A stretch of 5,021 nucleotides of DNA, taken from Verrucomicrobia subdivision 3 bacterium UBA7542 (lineage in GTDB: Bacteria; Verrucomicrobiota; Verrucomicrobiia; Limisphaerales; UBA11358). Shown in pieces: positions 1 through 4,990 of the stretch (the first letter of the stretch is position 1; every line of letters begins with the position of its first letter). Position numbers and translations under genes: made by a program. The notes beneath the pieces are model-generated. The model ran no database searches. It saw only the letters and a list, made by a program, of their open reading frames with translations, and was not told the DNA's origin. The stretch covers positions 1 through 5,021 of the forward strand of contig DLMG01000251.1 in the NCBI GenBank assembly GCA_002479245.1. Reading direction: 5' to 3'.

Positions 1-1028
1 GGGTATTTTTCCACGCGCTTCTGACATTCGGTGACCTGGAAGTCCAGCTTCTCCGCCTGCAGCTTCGCCGACTGTTCGGTGTAATCCGGCGCGGCGGCAT
101 CGAGTTGCTCCAATTGATAATCGAACCGGCGCACGATGGTGTCGGCAATGGAGCGTTCGAGCGACGGATCGTTGCCCATCTCCGAATTTTTGACGCGGTC
201 GTAAAGCTCAAGCGAGCGTTCGAACTGTTTTTTCTGCGCGTAAAGTTCCGCGAGCTGGCGCACCAGCTTGAGATTATTCGGCTCGGTCTGCAGCCGCGCC
301 TCGTATTCGCCGATGAGCCGTTCGGTCACATCTTCAGTCTTCACGACGCGCTTTTCCTGTTCCAGCGAAACGGCCTGCTGCTTGTTTTTCAAAATGTCGC
401 GATAGGAGCCCTGGCCGCCTTCGAGTGCGTTGTAGCCGCCCTGGTCCAGCGTCTTGCGGGCGGACAAATCCTTGAGGGCCTGATTCAACTCGCCGTCGTT
501 GGGCGAGTTGCCCAAAAGTTCGGCGAGAATCCTTTCCGCCGGGCCGGTGTCGCCACCGGTCGTGCCCACCGCATGGGCAAATTCAATCGCCAGATTTTTG
601 TCCTTGGGCGAATTCTTCACCATGGTGTCCAGCGACATCACGGCGGTTTGCGGCAGCTCCAATGCATTTGCCGCTTCCACGATGATTCGGTGCGCGGCGG
701 GGCTGTTCGGGTCGCCGTTCAAAATCTGCTCGGCGATGGCCATGGCCTCGGCGGGATTCTTGTTCAATGCCATTTTGGCCTTGGCGACCTGGGGCGAGGA
801 GCCGGCGCCACTCCACATTTTCTTGAAGAATCCGCCGCGGCCGCCGCATTTTTGGAACTGCGCCGCGCGCAGCGCCTTGCGGCATTCAAAAAACCCCGGC
901 TCTTTTTCCAGCACCTGGTTGAACAGCGTGATGGCGTAATCCCCATTTTCCCGTTGCGCGGCTTCGTTGGCCTTGATGAACAGCAAGCGCGCTTCGCGCG
1001 AAACTTCGTTGATGCTTTTCTCTGCCAT
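1..1028 (-). CDS. TPR-like repeat protein, C-terminus missing at the window edge
   Basis: I read this frame from the reverse complement. It runs without a stop from ATG at 1028 to the left edge: 342 full codons, starting MAEKSINEVSREARLLFIKA. There is no signal peptide or membrane segment, so it is probably cytoplasmic. Residues about 14-47 resemble a TPR unit (A-x-x-G-x-Y-A-x-A-like spacing, ending LEKEPGF). A Gly-rich hinge (about 62-78, with GGRGGFFKKMWSGAG) follows. Further TPR-like helical pairs lie at about 79-146 (NKNPAEAMAIAEQIL, then NGDPNSPAAHRI) and 253-286 (LAELYAQKKQFERSLELYDRV). The last visible part, about 290-342, is charged and helical, possibly coiled coil, ending in a TPR-like KRVEKYP. 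No catalytic motif is visible, and TPR proteins usually act as protein-binding scaffolds. Its 66-nt gap behind aroC on the same strand suggests possible co-transcription. No Shine-Dalgarno site precedes the ATG. The long plus-strand frames over this region are antisense shadows. Confidence 0.8.
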   Translation of the reverse strand, partial: MAEKSINEVSREARLLFIKANEAAQRENGDYAITLFNQVLEKEPGFFECRKALRAAQFQKCGGRGGFFKKMWSGAGSSPQVAKAKMALNKNPAEAMAIAEQILNGDPNSPAAHRIIVEAANALELPQTAVMSLDTMVKNSPKDKNLAIEFAHAVGTTGGDTGPAERILAELLGNSPNDGELNQALKDLSARKTLDQGGYNALEGGQGSYRDILKNKQQAVSLEQEKRVVKTEDVTERLIGEYEARLQTEPNNLKLVRQLAELYAQKKQFERSLELYDRVKNSEMGNDPSLERSIADTIVRRFDYQLEQLDAAAPDYTEQSAKLQAEKLDFQVTECQKRVEKY

Positions 1029-1078
1029 ATTGTTCGCTTGGTTGAATAAAATCGCTTCTGCCGTGGTAAAAATCAACT

Positions 1079-1092
1079 CCGAAGGCCTTCGG
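1079..1092. repeat. 14-bp perfect palindrome between aroC and the TPR gene
   Basis: CCGAAGGCCTTCGG is a perfect palindrome starting 2 nt beyond the aroC stop codon. In minus-strand RNA it could form a 5-bp stem with a GGCC loop, and a run of five T follows after a short gap. The stem is short and the T-run is displaced, so at best this is a weak terminator or attenuator between aroC and the TPR gene. It may equally be a chance palindrome. Confidence 0.35.
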
Positions 1093-1094
1093 GG

Positions 1095-2174
1095 TCAACC
1101 GCATTGTGCCTTGTGCCGGAGCGCGTGATCCACGAGCACCAGCGCGGTCATCGCTTCCACCATCGGCACCGCGCGCGGCAACACGCACGGGTCATGGCGG
1201 CCGCGGCCTTTCAGTGTCGTGTTGCGAAATTGTACATCCACCGTGTCCTGCTCGTGCATGACGGTGGCCACGGGTTTGAACGCGACGCGAAAGAATATCG
1301 TCTGCCCGTTGGAAATGCCGCCCTGAATTCCTCCGGAAAAATTCGTCGTTGTAAAAACCTTTCCGCCCCGGGCGCGAAACGGATCATTGTGCTCGCGTCC
1401 GGTGAGCGTGATGCCACTGAAGCCGGAGCCGATTTCAAATGCCTTCGACGCAGGCAAACTCAACATCGCTTTGGCCAGATCCGCCTCCAGTTTGTCGAAC
1501 ACCGGTTCGCCCCAGCCGGCGGGAACGCCGCGCGCAATGCCTTCGACGATGCCGCCGACGGTGTCGCCCGCTCGCCGCATTTTTTCGATGAGCCGGATCA
1601 TTTTTTCCGCCGCCGTCTTGTCCGGGCAACGGACAATGTTCGATTCAATGTCTTTGAGCTTCACCCGGGCCGGGTTTACGTCGGCGACGAGCATCTGGAC
1701 TTGCTTGACGTAGGCCAGAATCTCGACGCCGTGACATTCGCGCAGGATTTTCTTCGCAATCGCGCCGGCGGCGACGCGGCCAACTGTTTCACGGGCGCTG
1801 GCGCGGCCGCCGCCCTGCCAGTTGCGAATGCCGTATTTGGCAAAATAAGTGAAGTCCGCGTGCGACGGGCGGAACTTCGTCTTCATTTCGGCATAGGCTT
1901 CGGGGCGGGCATCCTCGTTTTTGACCCACAGACAAATTGGTGTGCCGAGCGTTTTGCCGCCAAACGTGCCGGAAAGAATTTGCACCGTGTCGGATTCCTG
2001 ACGCGGCGAAACAATTTTGGATTGTCCGGGCCGGCGACGATCCAGATCGGGCTGAATGTCCGCCTCGGTGAGTTTGAGGCGCGGCGGGCAGCCGTCCACA
2101 ACCACACCCACGCCGCCGCCGTGGGATTCACCCCATGTCGTGATGCGGAACAGTTGCCCGAAGGTGCTGGCCAT
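1095..2174 (-). CDS. aroC: Chorismate synthase
   Basis: This is a complete 359-residue protein, the usual length for AroC. The enzyme converts 5-enolpyruvylshikimate-3-phosphate to chorismate using reduced FMN, the last step of the cytoplasmic shikimate pathway. Family signatures appear in order: [15 protein letters not shown] at residues 5-19 (His18 matches one conserved acid-base His); DRRRPGQS at 45-52; [16 protein letters not shown] at 102-117 (His105 matches the second conserved His); [10 protein letters not shown] at 121-130; an [12 protein letters not shown] flavin/substrate loop in the C-terminal third; and GRHDPC at 325-330, followed by RAVPMVEAM and a final LVDHAL. No key residue is missing. 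The start is certain because the family begins a few residues before [15 protein letters not shown]. No Shine-Dalgarno site is present, and a promoter -10 box ends only 6 nt before the ATG. It is transcribed divergently from trpA, with the TPR gene downstream. Confidence 0.98.
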   Translation of the reverse strand: MASTFGQLFRITTWGESHGGGVGVVVDGCPPRLKLTEADIQPDLDRRRPGQSKIVSPRQESDTVQILSGTFGGKTLGTPICLWVKNEDARPEAYAEMKTKFRPSHADFTYFAKYGIRNWQGGGRASARETVGRVAAGAIAKKILRECHGVEILAYVKQVQMLVADVNPARVKLKDIESNIVRCPDKTAAEKMIRLIEKMRRAGDTVGGIVEGIARGVPAGWGEPVFDKLEADLAKAMLSLPASKAFEIGSGFSGITLTGREHNDPFRARGGKVFTTTNFSGGIQGGISNGQTIFFRVAFKPVATVMHEQDTVDVQFRNTTLKGRGRHDPCVLPRAVPMVEAMTALVLVDHALRHKAQCG

Positions 2175-2180
2175 GCTGGG

Positions 2181-2209
2181 ATAATGCTAAAAAATCACGG
2201 TGCGGTCAA
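2181..2209 (-). promoter_or_regulatory. Predicted sigma70-type promoter of aroC
   Basis: On the minus strand, TTGACC (2209-2204) is followed by a 17-nt spacer and CATTAT (2186-2181). Each box differs from the TTGACA/TATAAT consensus at one position, and the spacing is ideal. The -10 box ends 6 nt before the aroC ATG, so the expected transcription start falls on or next to the start codon. With no Shine-Dalgarno site, this points to a leaderless or nearly leaderless aroC mRNA. It is a prediction from sequence only. Confidence 0.6.
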
Positions 2210-2221
2210 ATGCGCTGTTAT

Positions 2222-2280
2222 TTTCGGAGGGACGAGTTATTTTGGCGAGTTTGGGACTCGTGTAACTCGTCCCTCCGGGG
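2222..2280 (+). repeat. 59-nt long hairpin / inverted repeat upstream of trpA
   Basis: Perfect 15-bp arms lie at 2225-2239 (CGGAGGGACGAGTTA) and 2263-2277. Three outer G-U pairs (2222-2224 with 2278-2280) form only in plus-strand RNA. Inside is a second 5-bp stem, CGAGT (2246-2250) with ACTCG (2256-2260), and a TTGGG loop. There is no T-run, and it sits between divergent genes, so it is not a normal terminator. It ends 15 nt before the trpA ATG. It may be a dispersed REP-like palindrome, an operator (CGAGT occurs four times, two in each direction), or an mRNA leader structure of trpA. The sequence alone does not separate these. Confidence 0.75.
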
Positions 2281-2295
2281 TAAACTCTCCGCCGC

Positions 2296-3096
2296 ATGAA
2301 TCGCATCGTGGAACGTTTTGCGCGCCTGAAGCGCGATGGCAAAAAAGGTTTCATCGTCTATATCGGCGCGGGCGACCCGGACCTGGAGGCCACGCGCAAA
2401 CTGGCACTCACCTTTGACCAGGCGGGCGTGGACGTACTGGAACTGGGCGTGCCGTTCAGCGATCCGCTCGCCGACGGTTTGGTGAACCAACTCGCCGCGC
2501 AGCGCGGTTTGGAATCCGGCGCCACACCACCGAAGGTTTTAAAGACCGTTGCCGCGATCCGGCGCGATTCTCAAATCCCGATTGTCCTCTACATTTATTT
2601 CAACCTCATTCACCGCGCCGGCCTGAAGCAGTTCATCAAAGCCGCGGCGAAGGCGGGCGTGGACGGCATGCTGGTGCTGGATTTGCCGCCGGAGGAATCG
2701 GACAATTACGAATCGCTGATGCGCCAGGCCGGTTTGTGCCACATTTATCTCGTCGCGCCGACGACGCCGGAAGACAGGATTGAGTTTATCGTGAAACGCG
2801 GCGCGGGTTTCATTTATTACATCTCGCGCGAGGGCGTGACCGGGATGCAGGTGAAGGTGGCGGCGAACCTGGCGCAGCAGGTCGGCAAAATCCGCAGGCA
2901 TACATCCCTGCCGGTGGCCGTGGGCTTCGGCATCTCAAATCCGGAACAAGCCGGGCTGGTGGCGCAAAACGCGGACGCCGTGGTGGTGGGCAGCGCGGTG
3001 GTGAATCAAATTGCCGAACACGGCCAATCGCCGGAACTGGTGAAACGCGTGGGCGCGTTTGTGAAGTCGCTGGTGTCGGCGGTGAAGGCCATTTGA
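2296..3096 (+). CDS. trpA: Tryptophan synthase alpha subunit
   Basis: This is a complete 266-residue TIM-barrel protein, the normal TrpA length. TrpA cleaves indole-3-glycerol phosphate to indole and glyceraldehyde-3-phosphate, and the indole is channelled to TrpB in the alpha2beta2 complex. Visible hallmarks are FIVYIGAGDPD at 19-29; DVLELGVPFSDPLADG at 46-61, with Glu49 and Asp60 exactly where the catalytic residues of the enteric enzyme lie; GVDGMLVLDLPPEES at 121-135; APTTPEDRI at 154-162; IYYISREGVTG at 173-183, where Tyr174 aligns with the active-site Tyr175; and phosphate-binding VAVGFGIS and ADAVVVGSAVV near the C-terminus. DGLVNQ replaces the commoner DGPxIQ after the catalytic Asp. 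The ATG gives the expected short N-terminus, but no Shine-Dalgarno site precedes it. trpB is not adjacent: upstream is divergent aroC and downstream is a convergent gene. A T8 run follows the stop, with no clear stem before it. Confidence 0.98.
   Translation: MNRIVERFARLKRDGKKGFIVYIGAGDPDLEATRKLALTFDQAGVDVLELGVPFSDPLADGLVNQLAAQRGLESGATPPKVLKTVAAIRRDSQIPIVLYIYFNLIHRAGLKQFIKAAAKAGVDGMLVLDLPPEESDNYESLMRQAGLCHIYLVAPTTPEDRIEFIVKRGAGFIYYISREGVTGMQVKVAANLAQQVGKIRRHTSLPVAVGFGISNPEQAGLVAQNADAVVVGSAVVNQIAEHGQSPELVKRVGAFVKSLVSAVKAI
3031..3061 (+). repeat. Internal copy of a 31-bp exact direct repeat (within trpA)
   Basis: These 31 bases of the trpA 3' region encode the stretch PELVKRVGAF. They recur exactly, in the same orientation, as the last 31 bases of the window (4991-5021). 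The base before each copy differs (G at 3030, A at 4990). This copy is in frame in an intact gene, so it is the genuine one. Confidence 0.97.
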
Positions 3097-3153
3097 TTTT
3101 TTTTAATTATTCGGCGCGGCGCGGGAAGTTGTCTGCCGCGTGGAGTGAGTGAT

Positions 3154-3717
3154 TTATTTCGGATTCTGCTTTTGCCGCTGCTCCTGTTTTTGCGTTGCCG
3201 CCTGAATTTGCTCCGGTGTTTTTGGGAGTTGCACGCTGCTGTCAGAAATGGCTGGCAACGAAAGAAAATTGGCGGCTTGGAGCAGGGCGATCTGTTCCTC
3301 GGGATCAGTTGTGTTCGCAGCCACGGCTTTCAGAGCGGGGATGGCGTTGGTGCTGCCGAACTGTTTGGTGGCTTCAATGGCGGCTTCCCGGACCTCTTTT
3401 TCGGAGTTGGTCAGGTCGGCCAGGATGTTTGAGAGCGATGCCGGATCGTCATTCATGGACCATTGCTGGAGGCGGTCGGTCTCGGCGTCAATGGCGGCCT
3501 GACGCTGTTCGGGAGTCAAGACGTTGGTGACTGCCGGCGCGGGCGCGGGCGGAGGGACGATGATCGCCACGACGTTTGAAGCCACGGGGGCCGGAGCCGC
3601 AATTTCAGGACCGGCAGGAGGTGCCGCCGTGTTTTCCAAGTGTTGTTTTAAAAACAAGGCCGCGCCCAATACGAGGAACGCCAGCAACAACAGCGCAAAA
3701 ATGAATTTCGGTCTCAT
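3154..3717 (-). CDS. Small membrane-anchored HEAT-like repeat protein
   Basis: This is a complete 187-residue protein of unknown function. Residues 1-4 are basic (MRPK) and 5-23 form a hydrophobic helix (FIFALLLLAFLVLGAALFL), followed by Lys24. That suits an uncleaved signal anchor with the rest outside the cytoplasm, though a cleaved signal is not excluded. Residues about 31-63 form a Pro/Ala-rich linker. The domain at about 68-155 is helical. Its core, about 92-134 (LADLTNSEKEVREAAIEATKQFG, then NAIPALKAVA, shown here in parts), has the Leu/Ala/Arg pattern of HEAT_2-type repeats. The tail, about 165-187, is Gln/Lys-rich and probably disordered. HEAT repeats generally bind proteins, and no catalytic residues are evident. 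It converges on trpA with a 57-nt gap. No Shine-Dalgarno site is seen. A predicted promoter lies just upstream, beyond a strong terminator, so it is probably monocistronic. Confidence 0.82.
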   Translation of the reverse strand: MRPKFIFALLLLAFLVLGAALFLKQHLENTAAPPAGPEIAAPAPVASNVVAIIVPPPAPAPAVTNVLTPEQRQAAIDAETDRLQQWSMNDDPASLSNILADLTNSEKEVREAAIEATKQFGSTNAIPALKAVAANTTDPEEQIALLQAANFLSLPAISDSSVQLPKTPEQIQAATQKQEQRQKQNPK

Positions 3718-3737
3718 GACGATTTCAAGACAATGGC

Positions 3738-3765
3738 ATCATAAATAAAAAACCAGGACTGGCAA
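3738..3765 (-). promoter_or_regulatory. Predicted promoter of the HEAT-like gene, overlapping a terminator
   Basis: On the minus strand, TTGCCA (3765-3760) is separated by 16 nt from TATGAT (3743-3738). Each box has one mismatch to consensus. The expected transcription start is near 3731, giving a leader of about 13 nt before the ATG at 3717. The -35 box lies in the loop of the upstream terminator hairpin. This is sequence-only evidence. Confidence 0.5.
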
Positions 3766-3781
3766 TGCCGTCCTGGTTTTT
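3748..3781 (-). terminator. Strong intrinsic terminator, symmetrical (possibly bidirectional)
   Basis: Arms 3748-3759 and 3770-3781 pair perfectly over 12 bp (core AACCAGGAC / GTCCTGGTT), with a 10-nt loop that holds a further GGC/GCC mini-stem. On the minus strand the stem runs into TTTTTTATTT, an ideal U-tract 15 nt past the stop of the secreted-protein gene (3797). On the plus strand the stem is also followed by a T-rich tract, so it could stop transcription from either side, including read-through from trpA. Confidence 0.88.
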
Positions 3782-3790
3782 CTTTTCAAG

Positions 3791-3806
3791 GCCGGATCAT
3801 TCCGGC
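3791..3806. repeat. Small hairpin across the stop codon of the secreted-protein gene
   Basis: GCCGGA (3791-3796) and TCCGGC (3801-3806) form a perfect 6-bp inverted repeat around a 4-nt loop, TCAT. The TGA stop codon of the upstream gene (3799-3797 on the minus strand) lies in that loop. It precedes the main terminator by about 10 nt and may add 3'-end stability or be incidental. Confidence 0.5.
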
Positions 3807-4597
3807 AACGAAGAATAAAAATCTATCCACCAAAGAAAAAACGGGAAAACGGCGGACGCCACGTTGCCCGTGGCTTTGCCGGAGCATTTGACGTTTTGCG
3901 CGATGGCGGCGTTATTATTCACCGTGTCACTGAAACCATTGGGCGCTGTAAAGTTGACGCTCAAGGTCGTTTTCTGGACGCTGTTGGTGGACACCTTGCC
4001 AAAACTCCACGTCAAGCTGCCGTTTCCAAAATCATCCAATTGATTGCCATTGCCATCACTAAAGTAAAATTCAATGCCGGTCAGGTCCGATTCGCTGCCG
4101 GCGCGGGTGGTGTCATTTTGGCTGTAACTGCCGATGAGATTCTGCTCGTATATGTTTAGAAAACCATAGTCATACCCGTTTGTGGTAACTGGATCAGTAC
4201 CAACAAGCGTGAAACTGAAACCGTTTTTGTTGGTGACGATCAGGGCGGCCACGTATTCACCAATATACGGGTCCGGGTCGTAGGAAACATTGTTAGTGTT
4301 CAAGTCGTAAACGAAGTAGGATCCCGCCGGAATCTGGTTTGTTTCCGTGACATCCATAAGGGTGCTGGTCACCGTGGGGGAGGCATTCAACAGGCCAATC
4401 AGCGACTTGATAGTGATGCTAACCTTTGTCAGCGCCAACTTTGTCGTCGTGCCATTGTCCACCGGGGAGGCGGCATTGTAGCTCACGGTGCCGCTGATGG
4501 TCAGATTCACCAGCGGAAACGACACTTGGGCCTTGGCGTTGTAAGCCAGCGCGACTGCGGCCACCACGGCTACGGATGCTAATTTGGTCAGCTTCAT
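3797..4597 (-). CDS. Secreted protein of unknown function with signal peptide
   Basis: I do not recognise this 266-residue protein. It has a textbook Sec signal peptide: MKLTK, a hydrophobic core at about 6-18 (LASVAVVAAVALA), and an AKA motif at 21-23 giving predicted cleavage before Gln24. The mature chain is rich in Thr, Ser, Asn, Gly and Tyr with alternating hydrophobics, suggesting a mainly beta fold. The Asp/Asn-rich loop SDGNGNQLDDFG at about 180-191 resembles a calcium-binding loop, but this is only a resemblance. There is a single Cys (about 238), so no internal disulphide. The C-terminus is an unusual aromatic patch, about 250-261 (VFPFFLWWIDFY), ending SSLPE. It is too short and Asp-interrupted to be a clear membrane helix, and no PEP-CTERM-type sorting signal is present. 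The gene has a strong Shine-Dalgarno site, its own promoter region and a strong terminator, so it looks like a monocistronic and possibly well-expressed unit. It appears less GC-rich than aroC and trpA. Confidence 0.85.
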   Translation of the reverse strand: MKLTKLASVAVVAAVALAYNAKAQVSFPLVNLTISGTVSYNAASPVDNGTTTKLALTKVSITIKSLIGLLNASPTVTSTLMDVTETNQIPAGSYFVYDLNTNNVSYDPDPYIGEYVAALIVTNKNGFSFTLVGTDPVTTNGYDYGFLNIYEQNLIGSYSQNDTTRAGSESDLTGIEFYFSDGNGNQLDDFGNGSLTWSFGKVSTNSVQKTTLSVNFTAPNGFSDTVNNNAAIAQNVKCSGKATGNVASAVFPFFLWWIDFYSSLPE

Positions 4598-4606
4598 GTT
4601 TGTTCT

Positions 4607-4612
4607 CTCCTT
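4607..4612 (-). promoter_or_regulatory. Strong Shine-Dalgarno site of the secreted-protein gene
   Basis: On the minus strand, AAGGAG lies 9 nt before the ATG at 4597, inside AAAAGGAGAGAAC. It fixes the start codon, which also gives a perfect signal peptide. The other four genes in the window lack a comparable site. Confidence 0.85.
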
Positions 4613-4655
4613 TTAGCTGGTTTTCTTTTGTTTGATTGTTTTACCCCTTAATTGA

Positions 4656-4669
4656 TTCCAGTTTCCAGT
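4656..4669. repeat. Tandem 7-bp duplication in the leader region
   Basis: TTCCAGT occurs twice in tandem (4656-4662 and 4663-4669), between the predicted promoter and the Shine-Dalgarno site of the secreted-protein gene. It could be a regulator-binding direct repeat in the 5' leader or a chance slippage product. Nothing else supports a function. Confidence 0.3.
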
Positions 4670-4691
4670 TTAATAACTCAATTCAGAAACA

Positions 4692-4719
4692 ACTCTACGG
4701 TTGCTGATAATTTTGTCAA
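4692..4719 (-). promoter_or_regulatory. Predicted promoter of the secreted-protein gene
   Basis: On the minus strand, a perfect TTGACA (4719-4714) is followed after 16 nt by TAGAGT (4697-4692), which matches the -10 consensus at four of six positions. The region is AT-rich. Initiation near 4685 would give a leader of about 88 nt. A different -10 in the same AT-rich stretch is possible. The MITE-like insertion begins about 16 bp upstream of the -35 box. Confidence 0.45.
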
Positions 4720-4735
4720 CAATGTATTATGATGT

Positions 4736-4744
4736 CCGGCGGTT
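4736..4744. repeat. Left copy of a 9-bp target-site duplication
   Basis: CCGGCGGTT lies immediately outside the left terminal repeat of the 173-bp element. It is identical to, and in the same orientation as, the 9 bp directly outside the right end (4918-4926). Confidence 0.75.
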
Positions 4745-4917
4745 GGGTGCAAGTTGACACTGTATCTGGAGCGTGGCTGTCCCAGCCGCAGCAGATTGAA
4801 AGCCATGGTACATTTGCTTGGATTTCACTGCGTTTTTTGCTTTGTGCGTGCTGCGCCTGAGACAGGCGCGCTCCGTCAGTGAGCGCGGTTGCACAGATAT
4901 AGTGTTCCTTTGCACCC
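4745..4917. mobile_element. 173-bp MITE-like non-autonomous insertion element
   Basis: The element starts GGGTGCAA and ends TTGCACCC. Its terminal inverted repeats span 24 bp (4745-4768 and 4894-4917), with 19 of 24 positions matching: GGGTGCAA, four mismatches, ACACT, one mismatch, TATCTG. A perfect 9-bp direct repeat abuts both ends, as expected from transposase-mediated insertion. It contains no transposase gene. Frames crossing it are repeat-derived and have no recognisable domain. It must have been moved in trans by an enzyme encoded elsewhere. A 9-bp duplication occurs in several families, including IS4-type elements, but the family cannot be assigned here. Nested inside is a pair of REP-like hairpins. 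I have an unverified impression that similar palindromes recur in verrucomicrobial genomes. Confidence 0.75.
4768..4874. repeat. Inner REP-like inverted repeat pair inside the MITE
   Basis: Two 26-bp arms (4768-4793 and 4849-4874) are inverted relative to each other and match at 22 of 26 positions, 55 bp apart. Each arm also folds on itself: left stem 4773-4779 with 4783-4789 (loop TCC, one G-T pair), right stem 4853-4859 with 4863-4869 (GCGCCTG-AGA-CAGGCGC, perfect). A further 7-bp hairpin, CGCGCTC (4867-4873) with GAGCGCG (4881-4887), overlaps the right arm. The whole could form one long stem or a cluster of small hairpins. Confidence 0.8.
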
Positions 4918-4926
4918 CCGGCGGTT
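4918..4926. repeat. Right copy of the 9-bp target-site duplication
   Basis: CCGGCGGTT lies immediately outside the right terminal repeat and matches 4736-4744 exactly. The next base, G at 4927, also matches the first base of the element, so the duplication could be counted as 10 bp. Confidence 0.75.
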
Positions 4927-4990
4927 GAGTTCGTCCCGACACTGCCTTGGGAACGAAGATTTCGTCTCGATTGGGACGCCGGCCGGGGCA
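4927..4990. other. Short non-coding stretch after the MITE
   Basis: I see no supportable gene here. The bases 4930-4957 can form an imperfect hairpin (TTCGTCCC with GGGAACGAA, one bulged base). The whole stretch 4598-5021 has no gene: it holds the leader and promoter region of the secreted-protein gene, the MITE-like element, this stretch, and the terminal trpA repeat. Confidence 0.5.

Noticed and set aside
105..1049. A 314-codon plus-strand open frame at the left end
   Set aside because: It is antisense to the TPR-like frame, which reads uninterrupted to the window edge with coherent TPR-type helices. The antisense product has no coherent domain.
2175..2295. A trp-type attenuator or T-box ahead of trpA
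   Set aside because: There is no leader peptide with Trp codons, no T-box consensus and no terminator-type U-tract. Only a long hairpin is present.
1104..2417. A 437-codon plus-strand open frame antisense to aroC and running into trpA
   Set aside because: It overlaps a certain chorismate synthase along its whole main length and the start of a certain trpA. The protein is Arg/His/Ala/Phe-rich with no recognisable domain, typical of an antisense frame in GC-rich coding DNA.
2539..2901. A 120-codon minus-strand frame inside trpA
   Set aside because: It is antisense to intact trpA, with no start signal and an Arg/His-rich product of shadow type.
3097..3153. A possible terminator for trpA (T8 run plus CGCGGC/GCCGCG inverted repeat at 3115-3120 and 3135-3140)
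   Set aside because: The T-run comes before the GC-rich inverted repeat instead of after it, and in the opposite direction no U-tract follows the stem, so it does not fit an intrinsic terminator in either orientation.
3145..3748. Several plus-strand frames of 74-111 codons opposite the HEAT-like gene
   Set aside because: The minus-strand frame has a sensible membrane anchor, linker and helical domain. The opposing frames are short, overlap each other and lack start signals.
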